Positions 9,938 to 20,629 of a stretch of 64,000 bases of DNA are shown here, piece after piece. Position 1 is the first letter of the stretch; each line of letters begins with the position of its first letter. Location: contig NC_079881.1 in NCBI RefSeq assembly GCF_029227915.1, forward strand, positions 20,931,501 to 20,995,500. Direction: 5' to 3'. The notes beneath the pieces are model-generated. The model was given only the letters and a program-made list of their open reading frames with translations, was not told where the DNA came from and ran no database searches. A program made the translations under genes and the position numbers. This stretch comes from Hydractinia symbiolongicarpus. Taxonomy: Eukaryota; Cnidaria; Hydrozoa; Anthoathecata; Hydractiniidae.

Positions 9938-12660
9938 TCAGTTATCGCCAGCTAATGCAATATTTTTCTTCTTAAGGAAAGAAACCTCTTTCTTTTTATT
10001 CCAAATATGTATAAAAAACTGTAAATAAGAAGTTAATTGCGTTTGTGACATCAGTTTCGCAGATGTCTTAATCTTCTGCATAAACGAGTTAAACTGTTCA
10101 CAGATAGAAGAGTTAACGGCTTCAAATCTAAGTAATCCATTGTAACGGAATGCTGATGAGCAACTATGCGTGTAGCCATGAAACACGTCATGAAAGAATG
10201 GGGATGTTTGCAATAAGCATACAATGGTGCTGCCGGATCTTTGCGCCCTTCAGATCCAGGAATAATATGAAAACCAAGGCAATGTCCATGTTTTGGGCAA
10301 AACCACAAAAAGAGATACGAAGTACCCTTTTTGCTAACTTGTAGAAATTGTTTTTGACAGATTTCATCTGACGTGTCGTCAAAATTTTGCCGATCTTTAG
10401 TGTCCACTGGGAAACTTCGTACTTCTCGCAGCTGCTTACCATGCTCTGTGAAATAGTAAGCACTCCAAACCGAGGTGGATTATAAGTATTTTCCAATGGA
10501 GCAGCAGCAACCGCGTCATTATTGTCTTCGTGTACTTTTTTTACTAGGGTGCAGCAATAAAAGAAAAGTTGGATAACATCTGTTCCCGGTTCAGTCACAG
10601 ACAGCAACGTAGCGATTTCGCAGTTGTAATGGCGCATTTTTTGTATAAAACTGATTTTTAATTCGTCCGTACTAGAATTTAGTTCACATAATTCTAGAAA
10701 TGCCATAAATTCGTCACAAATTTTTAACGGGATTAAGGCATCGATGCATGAATCGTAGGATAACAGTTTAAATACTGCCACATACGCTTGACGTAATCCA
10801 ATCGATATTTTCTTTTTTTTACATTTGTTGGTGCTTCCTTTGTTGCCTTTTCAATCGGTTCGACACATAAATTTTTGAATGTCAAACCAATCTTAGTGCC
10901 ATCACATGCTAGAAACGGGGAAGGCCCATCACATCCAGGACAAAGTTGACGAAAATCGATACGCATTCTGGATGCCCAGCCAAAAAACCAATTAATAAAT
11001 GTGTTAACATTCATGAAGTATGAGTCAAGTATTTTACATTTTTCTTGACAGCAGGAAACAAAACCGCTAAATGTCATTTTTGAATTGACAACACTGTCAA
11101 CAAACTGCCAACCTACACGCAAAGAAAAAAAAGCTCTATGAAATAACTTGTAAAATAAAATAGAAATTTCTTTTATACACAAATGCTCGCAAAACAAATA
11201 AAAAAATATGAATGCTACTTTGTACCTAACTCATATCCAGCACAGGTAGCATGTGACAATTGAAATATCGAATCACTCGCACCATCCCATCGCTTTGAAC
11301 AATTGTTGAGTAAACAAGTCCGACGGTAAATTTTACATTTTCGCACACCTCTGTCTGTAAATAGATTGCTATAGTGTGAAAATACAACAACACCGTTTTC
11401 ATTTTCAGAGGAAGTCCAACCAGCCTATATAAGAAAAATGATTATTAATGGAATAAACACATAAGTAGTAACATATCAGCACACAAATGAACACATGAAT
11501 ACTTAGCACATCAGATAAAATACTTACTTCACATTTGTTTGAACCTATGTCGGGAACAAACACCAGTTCTGTCAAACCTGTACTCCATCGTTTTCTTACG
11601 TCGTATATGTTTTTTTCGCTATAACGATTTACGTCGACTGTTTCTTGACTCGGAGAAGACGGTGCAAAATTCCACAGTCCAGTGTCAACATCAAATACCT
11701 TTCCCCACTGCAAATAAATAGAAAAATTAGACTGATTTATGACAGGAAAACAGAGTGATGTAACTGTATAGTTGCAAAATAACTGAATAAAAAACAATTC
11801 ATTTGGTTAATTTAATTTACAAACTTATGTTCAACAAGATGTCTTACATCGGCCTCCATGAGTGTGTAGTCCTCTTCGACATCTTCATGTAAATTATCCT
11901 CCTCTTCACTATTTACATCAAGCTCTTCGCAAGAGAGGCGTACTTGTTGAGTATAAAACGATCGAAACGCAGACAAATGAGGACAAAGTGCAGCATTGCT
12001 CGAGAGTCGCTTGATATCTCTACAAGAACCTTGCTCCCGTTGACATCTTGACGAATGACACCTTACGATAGTCTTTCCGGTTCGAGATACATGAAACAAT
12101 GTCACGAATTCAGTTTGAACACCATCAACCGCTACAGAGAACTTGTCAGTGCCGTCCTTTGAGGGAAGTTTTAACACTTTAACTTGATGTAATTGTTTCG
12201 CTTCTTTTAATTTTGACATATTGACGAAGGATGTTGAAACTTCGCCGACATGCAATTCCTTCAATAATTGGCAATGACAGCAGGTAGATGTTGTAGCATT
12301 TTCGTTTGGCGAGAGATTTGTTGAAAATGTTAGGCACGTACAACTAAAAGTGCATTCTTGTGCTATTACTTTGACAGATGCGTGAACAAACACAGTGGGC
12401 TAAACAAAATTTCAAATTAAATTTAATTTTTCGCAATTGTACAAGCATATGTGCAAGCATATTTACAAGCATATGTCTACATGATGAAACATGACATGTA
12501 TTTACCAAAAAGTCGCCAGATTCGCAATGATATGCATACATGGTAACGGTTGACTCAGTTTCTGTTAGCACACGCCAAGCGATTGTTCTTTGCCTAAATA
12601 ATTCCCCACAAAAATACGAGTACAGTGACGGTTTCGTCTGAACAACTGTACCAAATGCAA
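9938..12660 (-). pseudogene. KDZ-associated / HMGXB3-like cysteine-cluster protein, C-terminal exons
   Basis: Minus-strand coding blocks run 12660-12510, 12393-11815, 11710-11530, 11424-11219, 11113-10733 and 10790-9938, most ending at plausible GT/AG junctions. Key pieces are a SWIM-like or knuckle segment (CHSSRCQREQGSC), the phrase DTGLWNFAPSS, a Cys cluster (CKIYRRTCLLNNCSKRWDG), a second one with an Asp (CPGCDGPSPFLACDGTKIG), then FLWFCPKHGHCLGFH, GSEGRKDP, HDVFHGYTHSCSSAFR and ICEQFNSF. I recall these blocks from CxC5/CxC6 cysteine clusters linked with KDZ transposases and from HMGXB3-like proteins. Frameshifts lie near 10795, 10350 and 10210. The block between YAYCKHP and FHDVFHGYTH is about 28 residues shorter than I expect. 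It is probably dead. Confidence 0.6.
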
Positions 12661-12998
12661 TCTAAATTACAGAAAAAGAATACTTAAGTATTATTCAACT
12701 TATATATCAAAGGACTCTCTATATTACAAAAGCTCTCTATTTCTAACATTTTCTCTCTCTCGAACTTTATGTATTTGGAACAAATTTCCTTGTCCCTAGG
12801 AGACTTTACTGTAACAGTAAATATTTTTGTACTTACCTCTTTTTCAGACAAAATCTTGTTATTAAATCTTGAGAAGGTAAATGTGTAGGTACATCTAGCT
12901 ATAAACAATATAGCATAATCAGCAGTACTGAATTTTGGAAATAATTGAAAGAACATTTTTGGCACAGCTAAAAGATTGAAAGGGATATAATACATACC

Positions 12999-13435
12999 TG
13001 ACTATCATCGTCACAATCATTGAGTTGAGTGTCAGTATCGTCTTCAAACTAATGATTCAAAAAAGAATATAAAAATTGAGTAATAACATCATATAGAAAC
13101 ATTATTAATAATCGCTAGCATTTCAATTCATTGCTTGTAAATCTTTCTTGGACACAAATAATTATAAATTTGGGTCAACTAAATTAAATAAAACACTAAT
13201 TGAATTTACGGTTACAGTTCTGCCTTCGCTTTGTGTCTCCTTTGCCATAGCCTAATTTAAAAATAGAAAGTATTTATCTGCGTAGACATAACTACATTTA
13301 TTAACTTTAAATCAAAAAACAAAACAAATGATATAGTGTCATTTTTTTAATTTTTGTCCCACTAACCTTGCAAGGCAATTCAACAATTTCTCCACCCATT
13401 TCCTGCAAAATACCATTTAAAGTTGCCTGCACCTA
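12999..13435 (-). pseudogene. Short acidic exons of the same long minus-strand gene
   Basis: Three small blocks have good splice context on the minus strand: 13435-13370 (VQATLNGILQEMGGEIVELPCK, flanked by TTTTAG and GTTAGT), 13254-13215 (AMAKETQSEGRT) and 13049-12999 (FEDDTDTQLNDCDDDSQ, followed by GTATGT). They are spaced like the exons on both sides and I read them as internal exons that join the blocks at 15.0-17.2 kb with those at 9.9-12.7 kb. The evidence is splice signals and spacing only. Confidence 0.4.
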
Positions 13436-13513
13436 AAAACATTAAAAACAAACAATAACTTAAATATAAATATAGGACTAAGGTCAAATTCTTTGAATGC
13501 ATCAGAGATCCTT

Positions 13514-14902
13514 TACTTTAAAGGAAGAAATTTTCGCGAGAATAAACTTTCGCGAACGAAGACATTTTTGATTTTTTTATACGTACCTAATTTATAAAAA
13601 ACGTGTTTTTTATACAAAAAGCAGTTATATAAATGACAGCTGATTTGAGAATGTAAGTTTTTCTTTCGTTTGCACTTTTTCAAAACACAAAATAAACTAT
13701 ATATAAACAAGTTTTACAGGGTAAAGCTTTTCGTATTAACGAGTAACAAAAATATTTGTTCTAACAGTGTCATTGTTCATCTTCCATGCTTTCAAAAGCG
13801 TCAAAAGCAGATCTTTCCCACACAAAATCACAATCCTCATCTTCGTCGTCTTCACCGCTATCGTCATTTTCGTCGTCGTCGGCTCTTTGGATCGAATTTA
13901 GCAGACACCTCTTTTAGACAAAATCGAACGACAAATCATCTTTGTCATCACTTATGTGTACAACATTCTTGCATCATGTCTTCGACAGAAAAGATTTTAA
14001 AATTTTCTTCAGCTGTAAGAGGTTTCCATTATTATCAGAGATTATGGTTCCCAAGAGAAAAAGAAACACTTAATTGCTATTATGAACAAGACAACGCATT
14101 TGATCTGTTTGCTATAAAAACCGAACAGTGCGATTCTGGAACAACAGTGGGACACTTACCCAGAGAAATTTCTAGGATAACAAAGTTTATTCTAGACAGG
14201 GGTGCAACGATTACGGCTACTCTAACGTCAACAAATTATCGTCGATCTCCATTGGTTCAAGGAGGATTGGAGTGAGAATGCCAGCTACAATAAAAACCAC
14301 ATGATTTTGGATCGTTATAAAGAATTGCTGAATGATTATTATATCGAACCAAAAGATGAAGAAATTCTCGGAAATTTTCAAGCACTTTCAACTACTAATG
14401 CTTCTCCACCAGAAAAAGAAACTGCTCCGAAAAGAAAGAAGAAAAAAACCACAACAAACGTCAATGAGAATATCCCGGACATAAGGGTTATGTTCCGTCG
14501 CCAACAAAAAAATCACAATAAACAAAACAGGGACGACGCCAAAGCCGAAACAGTAATTGTAATAGATTAAACAAAACAAAAAGAAAATTTTTAAAAGATA
14601 TCGAAAAACTGTTTACGTTATTACTTCCTAATGCTTTCATTTTTTAGAGTGAGAAGTGCCATAAATAAAACCTTGCACATTTTTCTCAAACTTTTCCCTA
14701 ATAAGGTATTTGTTATGTTGCAAAAAAATTTTTTTCGCGGGAATTTATTTTCGCGAATCAAGCATACTTGAAAATTTCGCGGGAATTTATTTTCGCGAAC
14801 GACCCCTTTTGATTTTTTTCGCGGGACTTTATTTTCGCGATTTTGGCCAAAATTCGCGGAATTGCGAAAATTTCTTCCGCGAAAATTTCTTCCTTGAAAG
14901 TA
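13514..14902. mobile_element. 1.4-kb inverted-repeat element carrying a HIRAN ORF
   Basis: The left end reads TACTTTAAAGGAAGAAATTT and the right end is its imperfect reverse complement (AAATTTCTTCCTTGAAAGTA, ending 14902). Inner copies of TTCGCGGGAATTTATTTTCGCGAA occur several times at 14720-14880 and once, diverged, near 13535. No clear target duplication was found. The same end motif (TACTTTAAAGGAAGAAA) occurs at 50194-50210 at the edge of a Merlin relic, so a Merlin-mobilised element is possible. It sits in what would otherwise be a short intron (about 180 bp) of the long minus-strand gene. Confidence 0.55.
13966..14570 (+). pseudogene. HIRAN-domain ORF, probably broken
   Basis: HIRAN domains bind DNA 3' ends in fork-remodelling helicases such as HLTF and also occur alone. 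The plus-strand reading holds AVRGFHYYQRLWFPREKE, then DNAFDLFAIKTEQ, GTTVGHLPREISRITKFI and TSTNYRRSPLVQGGLE, which match the HIRAN order (beta strand, N-FD-A, VGHLP). The frame closes at a TGA at 14273; the downstream frame from 14301 continues with KELLNDYYIEPKDEE and a lysine-rich tail, and ends ETVIVID, which looks like a SUMO-interacting motif. The join is a frameshift or small deletion, so the ORF is probably inactive. No helicase domain is attached. Confidence 0.75.
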
Positions 14903-15004
14903 GCAGGAGCCTACTTGACAACAGCAGCAATAGGGTATTAATAAGCTATGCTGGGTAAATATTAATAATAAAAAATTACAGAATAAATAATTGTACAACA
15001 TTTT

Positions 15005-16180
15005 ACCTCTTCTGAAGAGTATCCAAGGGCCTCACACAATGCACTATCAGAGTTAGGTCTTTTTATACCAGTACTCTGACGCCTTGTTTTTGTTTTGTAA
15101 TCAAAACATACTTTTCACCAAGAATGGTTTTAAGACATGCAATGACAACGTTGTCTTGGCCATTATACGGCTTCTAGGTGAGCCAGGAAACCAACGTGAG
15201 CTAATTGAAAAACGCTGTTCAAATTTTATGGCGTTGTTATTTTTACCATACCAAATCCATTTATGAAAATTAGGGAACGAAGACAAAAACATTAGTTGTT
15301 CTTCTAAAGATAAAACTCTATCATCAGTTGAAGTAACTAAATCAAAGTTTGGTATAGCAAATGCTTCTTGAGGATTAGATCTATATAGTTTCAACTGCGA
15401 TTCCCAGTCTGTGATGCTATCAGTTGAAATAAAATACCTGTGCATAAAATTATAATTCATCTCAGTGTATTACACCAGAACTTCCAAAGGAAAAAATTAT
15501 TTTGCAAATAAAATTATATATATAACTATTGCAAGCTACTTACCTTTGTTTACTATGCCCACAAGAATCCAATTTATCTTCCCAATTTTGTCTTTTTTGT
15601 AACACCATACACACAACCAAATCACAATCCACTTTTCATTCACTTTTTCTTGGAGTAAGTTCGACATACATTGAGCAATACCAGTAGAAGTACGTTTATA
15701 AATTTTTCGAGAGAAGTTTTTGTATTCCTTCTTTGGCTTCTCTGAATACAAATAAAATGTGTAGATTTATTGTTGGAATAACAAACAAAGGCTAAAATAC
15801 ATAATAAAACATAATATTTAGAACTATATACTGAACTTATACCTATTCGTCGACTTGCGTATAGGCCACAAGCACGTTGTTTTTCCACAATAACGTCTTT
15901 TTCTGTATAAATATTGTATGGCAAAACATTCCATGCATATCTTTCCTTAATCATACTGCCCATGACATTTAGGTAAAATCCTGAAAATGCTCCAAATTCA
16001 AAATATCTTGCCATTGTTTGTAGCCAAAGAAAGAAGTGTGTCTTCAGCAGCTAACATACTGCAAAATGACTTGAAATATCCATTTCTCATTTTTTGTGTA
16101 AAGTCAATTTCCAAAGCAATACCATCTTGGCATTTTTTGAGACAATTTAAAGCATTTTTTATGTACTCATCGCCTAAAGT
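15005..16180 (-). pseudogene. Middle exons of the long minus-strand gene, function unknown
   Basis: Coding blocks on the minus strand: 16175-16010 (GDEYIKNALNCLKKCQDG...), 16014-15840 (FEFGAFSGFYLNVMGSMI), 15740-15545 (YKNFSRKIYKRTSTGIAQC) and 15460-15005 (DWESQLKLYRSNPQEAF, then SSRWFPGSPRSRIMAKTT). The last block ends SDSALCEALGYSSEE before GTAAAA, a usable donor. Frameshifts at about 16015 and 15090 indicate decay. I do not recognise the family. The blocks are on the same strand, with the same exon spacing, as those at 9.9-13.4 kb, and may be the middle of that gene. Confidence 0.45.
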
Positions 16181-16379
16181 ATAGGAATATAACGAAATAT
16201 TAAGCAGTTATATATTTTGATGAAATTCCTGAATGCCAACATGACAGTACGTAAGCATCTGAATTAACCCATGTAATATAACTCAAACAATAAGTACAAT
16301 TATAATACAATATCAATAGTTATAGTGAGTATTAAAGATAAAATATGAAAAGATAATCAGACATCATTTATAAATCATA

Positions 16380-17247
16380 CTTTGCTTTGAAGTCATATCC
16401 ATTGTTTCATCCTCAATATTCGATTGCTCAGCACTTTCATGATTCAATATAGTATTCTATTTTGTAAGAATATTAGACATACATGTACGCAATGTGATAC
16501 TGTAACTAGCTATACATAAAATAATAAAATTAAATTTTTAGCCACAAACCTGTTCATTTTATAATGAAATCATATTGCTTGTATTTTCAGCATTAACACT
16601 GACCTGAAATTAGGAAAATGTACCATTAGTTACTACTACAAAGTATGACAAAGGATAAACTCGATGACCAATAAGGATGGAAAAAGGCAGAAAGGGTCAA
16701 CGAGCAAATGCATAAAAAAGGCGACCATGTATAAGAAAAGTGACATGCTGTTAGTGACGTTGTGGATTGTACTACTACTACTTCTGCTTCAAGATCACAT
16801 GGGGGTGGAGAAGTTTGAAGATTATCCATCTGGCTAGATATAAAAAGCGAAAACAAACAATGCTACAATTTAGAAAAATTAGCTAGCTTTGTGTTTCTTC
16901 TTCTCCTTTTTAACTACCGTGTGGTTTAGGGGTCTAGGGCGAGCTAAATAAGATAAGTGAACTGCCAGACCAAAAATTCCTAGACCCTCGATAGTTGTAT
17001 AATTTTCTAATCAGTAAAGACATAATAGGCAAGAAGAAAGAGTTTACGTGGTGGGTGGTGGGAAAGTTTCTTTGGCATTTACAGATATTGCAAACAAAAA
17101 TATGTGGTATTTTGTGGTATCTATGGGACGTAGGACTACAGTGTTTCCTGAAGGACTAAATCCAACCTCTAGCTTAAAATACTTAGCTTTGTGTAACATC
17201 CATTCTTCGTTCTTGTTTTGTTCCAGCCAGCTAGCACTTGCGGCCAC
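16380..17247 (-). pseudogene. Candidate 5' exons of the long minus-strand gene
   Basis: The block 17247-17050 starts MAASASWLEQNKNEEWMLHK and ends PPPT immediately before GTAAAC, a good donor. Further blocks at 16834-16745 (MDNLQTSPPPCDLEAEVVV) and 16460-16380 (ILNHESAEQSNIEDETMD) have acidic, low-complexity character. I take 17247 as the likely gene start because it is the first ATG after a long gene-free stretch and leads straight into a splice donor. Function is not recognised. Confidence 0.4.
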
Positions 17248-17419
17248 TGTTGTTTACATTTTATGCTACCATTTTGATTGTATGATGTAATATTTTGTTC
17301 TAATTATAGCTATTTTATGTGGTATCAAGTGTATCATAGTCATAAGAAAAAAGATATTCTCGGTAATCATGTTGTCAAAATGGGGGTGGCCCGAGCGCCA
17401 ATACACTAAAATCAGCAAG

Positions 17420-18348
17420 ATGGCTGCCGCAGCCGAAGATTACGTTGGAGATGAAGATTTGGATGCTATTTTGTTGATACTTGAGGAGAATATTCTCGAA
17501 AATAATACAGATTTTACTGGAGAGTTCGAGGGAATAGTTGATGAAATCAATGATGAGGTTCCTGCCGCGGGATTTCAGTGTTCTGAGTGCGAAAAAGTAT
17601 GCAAAACTCAACGTGGTTTAACCAGGCATCGTAATGTAAAACACGCACCCACAAATACTGATTCTGCCATTGCTTCGACATCACAAAATGTGAAAAAGAC
17701 CCCTGAAGAGTTGCTACATCCTCTATACTTCAAGAAATATGTAAACGCTAGTGCATTGAAGCTAGCAAAGGATGAATGTTACTCTGAGAAAGCACGTGAA
17801 GAATTTGATGGCTACACAGTGACACTTGATGAGGCAAATGCATCATATGCTTATGTTCGTGACGTAATTGGTCAATTCAAGGGAAATGCTGAGAAATTTT
17901 ATCCAAAATTTTACAAATGTATATCAGCAGATGCAGTCATCTTTCAGAAATTATCACGGAAATGTTCAGTTCTACTTGGTTGTGAGGTAGCAAATCATGT
18001 CTTGGCTCATATCACAGGTTCTATTGTGAAAGAAAACACCGTTGAATTTCCGAAACCATGTTACAGTGCCGAGGAAATCAATATCATAAAATATTTGAGT
18101 GGTTATGTCTTTTCCACAATGTACAGGCGATTGAGACGTTCAAAAGCTACACAGAGTATGTTGGGTGTTCCATGTTTGAACATACTTATAGTTGGCAAGC
18201 AATCGGCCGATGAAAGTTGCGAAAGTGATGTCCTAATAAAAGCTAAGGATAGAGGCGGTCTATGGAGTGTTACCCCAGAAGTTCATGCAATATTTACCGA
18301 AGTCTAAACATCATTTCGCGAATCAACAGCCAATTTTGGTAGACAAAT
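17420..18348 (+). pseudogene. C2H2 zinc-finger protein of the P-like unit, N-terminal part
   Basis: Start chosen at the ATG in AAGATGG (17420), which begins MAAAAEDYVGDED. An acidic N-terminus leads to one C2H2 finger (CSECEKVCKTQRGLTRHRNVKH, about residues 53-74), then a long helical domain that ends with YLSGYVFSTMYRRLRRSKA and KDRGGLWSVTPEVHAIF. A TAA at 18305-18307 interrupts the frame, but the same frame goes on to 18348, where an IS4EU/ISL2EU element is inserted. The rest of the protein is at 22804-23074. I recall similar single-exon proteins in cnidarians but do not know a function; the position inside the inverted ends suggests an accessory protein of the transposon. Confidence 0.7.
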
Positions 18349-18553
18349 AGACGAATTTCAATGTTTACATTTTTCAGCACTTCTGCGCATGCGCGGCTTG
18401 CCGTTAAAATCGACAGGCAAAACATTAGCCGCGCCTTCGTTCTTTCATAAGGAAGTTATCGAAGAGGGAAGACGTGTTGTGATAGTTAGAGAGAAAAAAC
18501 TTAAAATTATTTAAAATATTCGTCGTAAACGTTGAAGTACTGATTGTGGAAGG

Positions 18554-20103
18554 ATGCCTGATAGTTGCTGTGTACCGAATTGTACGAACAGACGCAAGAA
18601 AGGCGATGGAAGTGGTGGTTTTTTTCGAATTCCTTCGAAGAAATACCCAGACGTCAGAAAAAGATGGTTGACTGCGATTGGCAGGGTGGATTGGCCAGAA
18701 CAGCTAATTGGAAATGCTAAAGTATGCCATCTGCATTTCACATCTGGTATGTATATTCATTTCTCTTGTCCATAAACGTTTGAAACTCCCTCTTCCCCCC
18801 TCTGGGTGAGGCCTCCCTGTCTCGTATTTACTACCGCACTGAGATTCTTTCACTCCCAGTAAGTCAATGTTTTGCACATCTAGTCACTGTGAATATATGG
18901 AATATTCTATTCTTTTTGTAGGAAAAAAATCAAAGGACCCACTGAGCCCTGATTTTGTGCCATCAGTTTTCCACCGAATTGGGAAAAAAATGAGTGAGGA
19001 AAAAAAGAAAGAGAAACAGGATCGATTCCAACGTGCACGTCTGAGAGTTAAGCAGCGCTCAAATCTTCCTGTTGTGGAAGAGCCCAGTGAAGTTTTGGAA
19101 CCAGAGGAGGAAGAGCTAAGCCCACAAGATATGGAGATTGAAAAATTAAAACAAAAAGTGACAGAAATAGAGAATGTTGTGAAAGAAAAAGAAAATAACA
19201 TCAAGGAAGTGACTCGAAAATACTGTAGCATCCAAAATGAACTTGTCAACAGGATGGCTGAAATCCATCAGTTAAAAAATAAAAACAATTTGTCAAGAAA
19301 ATTCCAACTAAATTATGGACATTTGAAAAGTCATTATCAAAAATAAAATGAAACGTATCAGCAGAATATTGACACCGAAAGATCACCTTGTTGTTGTCCT
19401 GGTAAAATTGAAACTTGGCTTGTATAACAAAGATATCGCTTTCAGGTTTGGAATTACATGCAAAATGGTCACCAAAATTTATCGAAGCTTGCTTAAAGTA
19501 TTATCAAAATCTTTACTTTTTTTAATTGTGTGGCCTGAGAAGGAAGCTATACGTAAGCATGTGCCGAAGTGTTTCAAAAAGTACTTAAGTTGTCGCTGCA
19601 TCATTGACTGCACTGAGATATTCATACAACGTCCATTAAATCTCAATGCCAGAGCACAGACATGGTCTAATTACAAGAATACTAATACCATCAAGTATTT
19701 GGTTGCATGTTCTCCAACAGGAAGTGTTAGTTTCCTATCAGAAGGATGGGGAGGTAGAGTCTCTGATAAGGAAATAACAATAAAAAGTGGTTTTTTGGAT
19801 TTAGTCGAAAATGGAGATCTTGTTTTGGCTGATCGAGGATTCCTTATCGAGCAAGAGTTGGCAACACGAGGCGTGGTATTAAAAATACCTGAATTTACCA
19901 TAGGGAAGGAACAAATGTCAGCAATGGATGTAGATCGATCTCGAAAAATAGCCAATGTTCGAATCCACATTGAGAGAGTTATTGGACGTTTGAGAAAGTT
20001 TGAAATTTTGAACACAACCATACCTATCACTCAAGTAGATTTATTGGACGATGTGTTTATCGTTATATGTGCTTTGGTGAACTTGAACAAAGGCATTATA
20101 TAA
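18554..20103 (+). pseudogene. THAP-DDE transposase of the IS4EU/ISL2EU element
   Basis: Exon 1 (18554-18746) encodes a THAP zinc finger, MPDSCCVPNCTNRRKKG with CxxxxC, then KVCHLHFTSG with CxxH. The donor GGTATGT and acceptor TTTTGTAG (exon 2 from 18922) join in phase to give SGKKSKDPLSPDFVPSVF. A coiled coil follows (about 19110-19250). After a frameshift at 19344 comes a DDE_4-like core with an HTH (KDIAFRFGITCKMVTKIY), first Asp in CRCIIDCTE, second Asp in VLADRGF and Glu in IHIERVIGRL. All three catalytic residues are present. The region just before the HTH looks short for the family. The frameshift makes this copy inactive unless it is a sequencing error. Confidence 0.85.
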
Positions 20104-20629
20104 CATACATTATTACAGAGAATTTGATACTTCGCACACAACTAACATATTGTTATATTATATTACATATATTACTTTGATATAATGTGACACACTATTT
20201 TTTTTTAATATTATTCTGACAGGTAGAACATAGCCAAGTTTTCGGTGCTCTTGTTATCTTCACACAAGAATAATGGAACCATTCTATGTCACATGAGCCT
20301 AAATTGTCACAACCAATCATAGGTGGGAAGGATGGTCTTCTGCATATGCAATACACCTTTTCTTATAACATACATTATTACAGAGAATTTGATACTTCGC
20401 ACACAACTAACATATTGTTATATTATATTACATATATTACTTTGATATAATGTGACACACTATTTTTTTTTAATATTATTCTGACAGGTAGAACATAGCC
20501 AAGTTTTCGGTGCTCTTGTTATCTTCACACAAGAATAATGGAACCATTCTATGTCACATGAGCCTAAATTGTCACAACCAATCATAGGTGGGAAGGATGG
20601 TCTTCTGCATATGCAATACACCTTTTCTT
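20101..20629. repeat. 265-bp tandem duplication over the 3' end of the YqaJ-PHD gene
   Basis: The segment starting TAACATACATTATTACAGAG at 20101 is repeated almost perfectly from 20366. Each copy contains the last 170 bp or so of the PHD-finger coding sequence in minus orientation. Only the right copy is joined to the gene; the left one is an orphan copy between the two convergent stop codons. Confidence 0.9.

Noticed and set aside
13513-13710. Minus-strand 65-codon ORF
   Set aside because: It overlaps the terminal inverted repeat of the HIRAN element and is low-complexity.
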